Source: Paraphaeosphaeria minitans
Lineage: Eukaryota > Ascomycota > Dothideomycetes > Pleosporales > Didymosphaeriaceae
Direction: 5' to 3'
Length of the DNA stretch: 64,000 bases
NCBI GenBank assembly: GCA_015832175.1
Contig: WJXW01000011.1
Span: forward strand, 248,001 to 312,000
Shown: positions 58,418 through 64,000 of the stretch, in pieces
How positions within the stretch are numbered: position 1 is the stretch's first letter
Layout of the letters: the number at the start of each line of letters is the position of its first letter
Program-made: the position numbers and the translations under genes
The notes under the pieces: generated by a model
Databases searched by the model: none
What the model was told of the DNA's origin: nothing
The model's input: the letters and a program-made list of their open reading frames with translations, nothing else

Positions 58418-60125
58418 GTTTATTTGTTTGTTTATTCATTTATTTGTTTGTTTGATGATTAAGAATTTCTGTCGGGATGGGATGGGATGGGGTTGGACAG
58501 GGAAGTAGGAGCGAAGTAGGTTTGGTTGGGAGGATGCGTAGGAGAGAAGGGAGGGGTGGAGGGATGGTGGGTGAGTGGGGTGGCGGTTGGATGTTTGGTT
58601 GAAAGGAGAGGTAGAGGTAGAGGTAGGTAGAGATAGAGATGGAGATAAGGTAGAAGTAGGTAGAGGTAGATATAGAGAGGAAGGCAGTAACATCCGCAAT
58701 ACCAAACCCTCCCTCCCCAACCTCCCTCCCCCTCCATCACCATCATCCACCATCCACCAACCCGCAAACTTTCCTTCTTGTACACTTACACCTACACTAC
58801 ACCACACCACACCACACCACCCTCACATCCCAGGATTCGCTCTTAGCAATATATGCCACACCTACTATGAACAGGGGCAGGTACCTACGGCAGGAGCGTG
58901 AAACCAAACGAAACGAAATGAAACGAAACGAGCGTGGCCGTGCACACGTACGTACCTACCTACGTGGCGCGGCGTGCCTGAGACATCTAGTGTAAGCGTA
59001 CGCGTGGATGCATACGACGGAGGAGGGTGGTCCCTTTGGAAGGGATTCCGGACAAGTACCGTATTGTGGAGTCGTTAAGTAGTTACGATGACTAGTTTGT
59101 AAACTGAGGATGGGGATGGGGATGGGGATGGGAGTTCGACATTCCATGCGGTTCGGTTCGGCTTGGCTTGGCGAGGCTGGAGCGGCGCATGTGCGTTTAG
59201 ATTGGGGAGGGTTTTGTGAGAGGCGTCCGTGGCAGAAGTGGGTAGGTAACCTTGTGATGGGCGTGGAAATGGTGAGGCATCATGTAGGTACAAAAGACAG
59301 ACGCGCGGTGCACCAAACGCGGGTAAATTGCAAGTGACCACACAAGACCCATCCCTCCATCGCCACGCTAACCATGCCAGGAAAAAAAAAGATCATGACT
59401 TCTTCTCAAGCAGATGAATCAGAAGAAAGTCGCAATCGTAATCTCGTGCAAGTGAAGTCGGCACACGAGTCAGAGCCTCCGAAACCCCTACGCCGATCAG
59501 GTCACCTACGGTACCTAACCTACGCCAACACCGACGCCAGAATAGAACGTGCGAAAGTACACACCCAGTCCACGCAAACCCTGCGATTCTCGGTAGCCCT
59601 GCGACGCAAGGAAAAAGTCCGGCCCTGCCAATGAGAAATGTCGCCCAGCTCGGGCGCCTGCTCGGAGATGAATGGATACGGAATAATCTCCCAAACGTGA
59701 TTTGGCGAGCTGCCGCGTGGCGCCGCCGTTACGAGAGGTTGCGGATGGTATCGCGTTGATAGAGGGTAGATGCGGGGCGCAAGGAGATTCGCGTTTCGAA
59801 ACGGTGCTGTCTTCGTCAGCGTCGTCCATGGCCGAAGGTGGGTAGCGCTCAGCAGCAGCCCATGGCCCTGCATGCAGCCAAGCGGTGGAAAGAGCAGGTG
59901 CACTGTGCCGCGCAGCTGGAGCCGGAAGAATAGGCAGCTGCAGTAGGGAATGGGAAGGGAGAGAGCAATCACTGCGAGGGTTGCCGGATTCGGGGCGTCG
60001 CATGCTCGCGTAGGAAGACCCACCTAGGGAACCCTGCTCTCCTAGTCGATGTGCACCGCAACTCTGTCTGTGGTTTGCCGTACAGGGTGAAGACTCGACA
60101 GCGCGGCGGATGGAGCGGAAGGGGT
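58418..60125. other. Intergenic, simple-sequence rich
   Basis: Begins with TTTG/TTTA repeats and a GGGATG run at 58476-58491. It continues with AGGTAG-type repeats at 58609-58680, ACCAC repeats at 58793-58820, AAACG repeats at 58902-58930 and TACC tracts at 58951-58963. From 59370 on, short frames occur on both strands but none resembles a known protein. Confidence 0.5.
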
Positions 60126-60260
60126 TCAGGCGTTGATGTCTCCGGAGCCTTCGCACACCGGGCAGGTCTGGGTGCCTTCATTCTTGCAGTGGCCGCAGCC
60201 TTTGCCATTGCATGCGTCGCATTTGGTGGTTCCATTTCCTCGGCAAGTAGGACACTGCAT
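60126..60260 (-). CDS. 44-residue DnaJ-type CxxCxGxG zinc-knuckle microprotein
   Basis: Single exon, start codon at 60258-60260 in a CTACCATGC context, stop at 60126-60128. The protein consists almost wholly of four CxxC knuckles: CPTCRGNG (3-10), CDACNGKG (14-21), CGHCKNEG (22-29) and CPVCEGSG (33-40). Three of the four match the CxxCxGxG pattern of the DnaJ/Hsp40 cysteine-rich domain; the third lacks the middle glycine. In DnaJ such motifs bind two zinc ions and help hold unfolded clients. Here there is no J domain and no signal peptide, and the motif spacing (11, 8 and 11 residues) is tighter than in DnaJ. Eight cysteines in 44 residues cannot be chance in this C/T-rich DNA. A role as a stand-alone zinc-binding or chaperone-like peptide is inference. 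Confidence 0.75.
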   Translation of the reverse strand: MQCPTCRGNGTTKCDACNGKGCGHCKNEGTQTCPVCEGSGDINA

Positions 60261-60373
60261 GGTAGCGGAAGTCGGCCGGCTGTTGGACAGAAGTTGCGGG
60301 GTGGGAGGTGATGGGTGGTCGATGGAGAAGTGAATGGTTGAGGGATGAAGCAGCTGTTCAACAGCCTAACAAA

Positions 60374-60612
60374 GGGAGAAGGAGCAAGGAAGAGAAGCGT
60401 GGAAGGAGCAGAGGAGTACAGGTAGAAGGAGCGAAGGGGTACAGGTAGAAGGAGCGGAGGAGTACAGGTAGAAGGAGCGAAGAAGTACAGGCAGAAGGAA
60501 CGGCGAAGTAAAGGTAGAAGGCGCAGAGAAGATAAGCGTGGAAGGAGCAGAGAAGTAACAAAGAGCAAAGAAGTTAAGCTTGGAAGGAGCAAAGAAGTAA
60601 AGCGTGGAAGGC
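60374..60612. repeat. Degenerate minisatellite upstream of the microprotein gene
   Basis: About ten imperfect units of roughly 23 bases (GGTAGAAGGAGCGAAGAAGTACA-like on the plus strand), fully pyrimidine-rich when read in the direction of the microprotein gene, starting 114 bases before its ATG. Confidence 0.8.
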
Positions 60613-60633
60613 ACGGCCGGGGTGTCAGGTACG

Positions 60634-60672
60634 ATAGGTAGGTATGATAGGTAGGTAGGTAGGTAGGTAGGT
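60634..60672. repeat. (TAGG)n microsatellite
   Basis: Two runs of the tetranucleotide separated by TATGA, just beyond the pyrimidine minisatellite. Confidence 0.9.
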
Positions 60673-60765
60673 GCGGTCTGGGAAACCAGGTCAAGCCAGC
60701 CACGTCCAAAGCCTTTTATATGTCTCGGCAGGCCATGGCTCGACAGTTGGACCGTGGACCCTGAA

Positions 60766-60775
60766 AGAGAGACAC

Positions 60776-60816
<41 letters not shown>

Positions 60817-60843
60817 GAGAGAGAGCGAGAGAAAGAGAGAGAG
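60766..60843. repeat. (ACAG)n/(AG)n compound microsatellite
   Basis: About ten ACAG units followed by interrupted AG dinucleotides. Confidence 0.9.
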
Positions 60844-61070
60844 TTAGGCGGTAGGCGATAGGTAGGGCTCAGGGTCAGGCTCAGCCACGAGCAGAAAGCA
60901 AAGGCACCGACGGTGGCATGAGACGGTTTTTCCTCTGACTTGCCCATGTCTCTGTGGTGCGCGGCAGCCAACCCTGACCTTCTCGGAAATTAATGCTGCC
61001 GCTCAACCGGGCAGACGGTGGGCACTGGGCAGTGGGTAGTCAGGGCAAAGGACATGGCACTGGTGCCGGT

Positions 61071-61226
61071 GTAGTCGATGGGCTTGAGCCTGTAGTCGAT
61101 GGGCTTGAGCCTGTAGTCGATGGGCTTGAGCCTGTACCTAGTCGATGGGCTTGAGCCTGTACCTAGTCGATGGGCGTGCGCCTGTAGTTGATGGGCTTGA
61201 GTCCTGTAGTCGATGGGCTTGAGCCC
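61071..61226. repeat. Minisatellite, 21-27-base unit
   Basis: Seven copies of a unit with core GTCGATGGGCTTGAGCC, spaced 21 bases, or 27 bases where TACCTA is inserted. The core contains the inverted repeat GGGCTTGAGCCC in the last copy. Confidence 0.9.
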
Positions 61227-61424
61227 ATCCGGAGGGAGCGTTCGCTCGGTGGCTCAGTCATCTACCGTATATGGTCTGGAGAGGTACTACCCAGTCTAGC
61301 GCGCTGGCGGTTGGCATCAGCTAGTAGGTAGGTACCTATCTAGCCTTCCTGGGTATGCGACGTCACTCGAGGCCTGCTGCCGTGACACTTTTGCCCTCTC
61401 TTTGCCGTGACTTTTTTGCCGTGA

Positions 61425-61484
61425 CACTCTTGCCCTGCCCACTGCCCTGCCCAATGCCCTGCTCATTGCCCTGCCCACTGCCGC
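61425..61484. repeat. TGCCCTGCCCA-type tandem repeat
   Basis: Four or five imperfect 20-base units reading TGCCCTGCCCACTGCCCTGC, preceded by two TGCCGTGACnnTTTTGCC units. Confidence 0.75.
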
Positions 61485-61806
61485 GGCACTCTTACCTACC
61501 CGTCCAGCAACGCAACAGGCAGCCCAACAACGCCGCCGGCATCCCGAGGCACCCCCCAGAGCCAGTGAACGCCCCACGCTCCCGTGGGACTGGGTAAAAG
61601 CACATTGTGAGTCTGCGCTTGTGCTGCCTGCTGCCCGAACCGGCAAGTGCACACGTGGCAGCTGTGGGAGCAAATAGACCAAGGTGGGCAGGGCTGAGCC
61701 TTCATTCGTCAGCAGGCCTGCCTGGAGAAGACTAGGTACCTACTCCACAGCAGGGAGGGGGGGGAGAATGCAAGTTCCGTCTTTATACACGCCGAACGTG
61801 GAAGAA

Positions 61807-62048
61807 AGACTACCCTTTTGTCTTTGCACACGCCCCAAGATAGACAGCCCTTGTGTCTTTGTACACCGGATAGACAACCCTTCTGTCTTTGTGCACGCTG
61901 AACGTCCAAGATAGACAACCCTTCTGTCTTTGTGCACGCTGAACGTCCAAGATAGACCACCTCCTGTCCTTGTATACCAGATAGACCACCCTCCTGTCTT
62001 TGTACACGCTGAACATCCAAGATAGACCACCTCCTGTCCTTGTACACA
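61807..62048. repeat. 41-base minisatellite with shorter variants
   Basis: Unit AAGATAGACAACCCTTCTGT plus CTTTGTGCACGCTGAACGTCC, in about seven full or shortened copies. The shortened copies lack the CGCTGAACGTCC part. Confidence 0.9.
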
Positions 62049-62115
62049 TTCACTAGCCCTACTTGTCATCCTCCACCATCTACGCGGAACCCAACGAGTC
62101 ACAGGTACACGCTTT

Positions 62116-62153
62116 GCGAACCACGCAACCACGCAACCACGCAACCACGCAAC
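62116..62153. repeat. (CACGCAAC)n repeat
   Basis: Four 8-9-base units, CACGCAACCACGCAACCACG. Confidence 0.85.
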
Positions 62154-62812
62154 CGCGATAGCCCGCAGCCGTATGCTGCCGTCACCTGACCGAAGGAACG
62201 GGTAGGTACGCTCCTCCGTGTGGAAACGAAAAGTAATTCACACCCCCGGGGCAGGTAGGTACGACATGAGGTCCTCCTGCAGTCACGTGCACAACCCCGA
62301 CGGGGACCTCCCTCCGGAGTAGCAGGGCCCGGAACTGGTGTTGCATGTTGACGCAAACGTCCGCGTGAGCACCGGCGGCAGCGTCTCCCCATCGCCATCG
62401 CCATCACCATCGACACCGTGAACCCACTGCCCGCGACGCTATCAACATTCATCGTGCAGTGCCCAATCAGGCAGGTGCCCTCCTGGTATGAAATAGAGAA
62501 CGCTTGTGCAACGCATGCGCAATCTTCCTTCGCCGGCTCCGTTCAGCTCCGTGCCGCTAGATACTGTTTGTCCGCGCTGCCATGGCAAGCTTTCGGGGCG
62601 CGCAGGCCGATGGTGCTCTTGTACAAGGCCTTTCACTACTTCTTATTCGCTGCTGTCGGCATGGGGTTGTCCATTGCAAGCTGAGAAACAATCAGCCACC
62701 CTTGGGCAGACGCGGACCGGGCGACATCATTGCACAGTGTGCTTGCAACACTTGGTGCCTCATCTGGTGCTTCGACCTCGTCATCGGTGTAGAAGTAAGT
62801 TTCAACAGGTAC

Positions 62813-62893
62813 AGTGTCTTGTCATGTTGTACAAAAGAGCGTGTCTTGTCATGTCGTACAAAAGAGCGTGTCTTGTCATGTCGTACAAAAGAG
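62813..62893. repeat. 27-base triplicate
   Basis: Three head-to-tail copies of gtgtcttgtcatgtcgtaca plus aaagagc. One substitution (TTG/TCG) separates the first copy from the others. It lies 39 bases past the dehydrogenase stop. Confidence 0.92.
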
Positions 62894-62931
62894 CATCGAA
62901 CATCGCCTACTTTCATCTTCGGGCTCCGCGC

Positions 62932-64000
62932 TTACAGCTTGGCCATCAGCCGCGATGTCAGGCTCGGTCTGTCAAGAGCAGCAGGACCGTCGTAAACCTC
63001 TCTATCAACAGCCCGCGTATTGATCTGTCGGCGTCAGTATCAACGACCTGGCTCCACCCCCAAGAGACAAGGAGTTGTACTCACATGATGTAGCCCCAAC
63101 TGATCTACGCGCTCAACACCCAGCAAACGCATGCAAGTCTCGGTTTCGGCTTTGAGGACTGCATCACCGTCAGCAAAGATGCAACGCAGACAAAGGAAAC
63201 GATACAAAGCCGACACCAGTCCACAGCGTGCGGCTCTTTGTTGCGCCGCGAGGTAGGCAGGGAAATCACGCCCGCCCCACAGACGTGCAGTGCTGAGTCC
63301 ACCAAGTGACGGGCATTGGTGCATCAAAGAAAAAAAAGTGTCCACTCACTTTCAAGAACCCTGGCAACGCCTTCTTTGCCGCCGGCACCCAAGCCAAAGA
63401 GCGCAGCCCGACCAACACCGACCCCTTTTGCCCCGAGACAAAGCGCCTTCACAACGTCCGTTCCTCTCTTGATCCCGCCGTCAACCCACACTTCTATCCT
63501 GTCAAAGACCTCAGGGCAGTACTTGCGGATCTCGAGCAGCGTGTGGACAGCCGGTGGTGCGGTATCGAGTGCGCGCCCGCCATGATTAGACAGGATGATG
63601 GCCTTGACCTGCGGTGCGTGGAGACTGGCAAGATAGGCGTCCTCGTGCGTCTGAATACCCTTCAGCACGATCGGCAGGTCGGTATGCTGCCCAAGCCACG
63701 GCAGCGTCGTCTTCCAGCTGAGATCTGCTGCTGTGCCCCAGAACAGACTCTGTCCCACGCCCATGTTCTTCGGCGGACCCGGCGTCTTCGCGTCTGTGCT
63801 CGTCTTGCTCACGCTCGCATCGCCCTGCACGGCTGCTCTCACAGGGAGATTCGCACCGACGTTCTTGGACCTCTCGTCGTCTTCTCGCTTGCCCGGCACC
63901 GGCGCATCGAGCGTCAGGCAGATGAACTTGATTGCCGGCAGCTTCTTCATGCGTGCAAGCATGGCCTCGCTCTTTGCCCGTTCGTTCTGGACGTACAGTT
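62932..64000 (-). CDS. FMN-dependent L-lactate dehydrogenase (cytochrome b2 type), C-terminal part
   Basis: Alpha-hydroxy-acid oxidase family enzyme; the yeast form oxidises L-lactate in the mitochondrial intermembrane space and passes electrons to cytochrome c. Visible model: complement(join(62932..63024,63085..63158,63350..>64000)); the N-terminal part lies beyond the right edge. It reads [34 protein letters not shown] (catalytic Lys on its strand) and [20 protein letters not shown] with the active-site [26 protein letters not shown] and [13 protein letters not shown] bind FMN phosphate. The spliced ending [22 protein letters not shown]...[20 protein letters not shown] is that of Cyb2 proteins. 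The 191-base intron between 63159 and 63349 is long for this genome. Presence of the heme domain cannot be seen. Confidence 0.92.

Larger units (their letters stand above)
60261..62931. other. Repeat-rich intergenic region, no gene recognised
   Basis: Contains the leader of the microprotein gene with a purine/pyrimidine minisatellite, then TAGG, ACAG/AG, GTAGTCGATGGGCTTGAGCCT-type, TGCCCTGCC, 41-base and CACGCAAC arrays, and a 27-base triplicate at its right end. Many long minus-strand frames exist only because the arrays lack stops. Confidence 0.6.

Noticed and set aside
57699..58462. Long frames with LTHSLTHS repeats
   Set aside because: They are translations of the (ACTC)n microsatellite; a 4-base unit without stops is open in more than one frame, and the flanks match no protein.
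59969..60971. Minus-strand frames of 200-246 codons rich in Leu, Pro and Ser
   Set aside because: They arise from the pyrimidine minisatellite and AG/ACAG arrays, run in two or three frames at once, and cover the microprotein gene in a different frame.
61709..62144. Minus-strand repeat-protein frames of 79-134 codons
   Set aside because: Three overlapping frames of one minisatellite, with no start context, splice site or homologue.

Overview
The window is nuclear DNA of a filamentous ascomycete (Pezizomycotina). Short introns of about 45-100 bases with GTRNGT donors, CTAAC/CTGAC branch sites and YAG acceptors interrupt most genes. The proteins include fungus-typical families: Tom5, APC15/Mnd2-type, GH55 glucanase, a Pho80-type cyclin and an Arb2-tailed Hda1. 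A Dothideomycete is plausible from gene style, but the sequence alone does not fix the class. All splice models below were built by hand from phase, consensus sites and family conservation.

Layout. 1-20.5 kb is gene-dense: an amino-acid permease running off the left edge (-), a secreted GH55 exo-beta-1,3-glucanase (-), Tom5 (+), an FG nucleoporin of the Nup57/Nup54 family (-), a twin-CX9C complex I subunit (+), an unrecognised protein (+), the APC/C subunit Apc15 (-), a short-chain dehydrogenase with an organelle-type leader (-), an unrecognised proline-rich protein (+), alpha-tubulin (-), then a membrane protein and an F-box protein in tandem only 11 bases apart (+). 20.5-27.6 kb is a 7-kb gene-sparse island with no gene that I can recognise, only decaying coding-like stretches on the minus strand. 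27.6-31.4 kb has two core energy genes, COX5 (-) and GAPDH (+).

After another sparse gap, 33.8-56.6 kb holds HDA1 (+), a Pho80-type cyclin (+), an 800-residue unrecognised protein (+), the GID-complex armadillo subunit Gid5/Vid28 (+), a delta-12 oleate desaturase (-), a Na+/H+ antiporter (+) and an LtrA-family membrane protein (+). 56.6-64 kb is repeat-rich. It contains an intron-bearing tRNA-Glu, a 44-residue protein made of four CxxC knuckles of DnaJ type, many micro- and minisatellites, and an FMN-dependent L-lactate dehydrogenase (cytochrome b2 type) running off the right edge (-).

The genes do not form one pathway or a biosynthetic cluster; this is ordinary housekeeping synteny. There are several mitochondrial proteins (Tom5, NDUFA8, COX5, possibly the SDR and the lactate dehydrogenase) and several cell-cycle or regulatory ones (Apc15, tubulin, F-box, Pho80 cyclin, Gid5, Hda1), but no co-regulated operon-like arrangement beyond shared divergent promoters. 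The observations most worth a second look are the CxxC microprotein, the 11-base gene pair, the sparse island, and the (TAGG)n tetranucleotide scattered through the gaps and absent from every exon checked.
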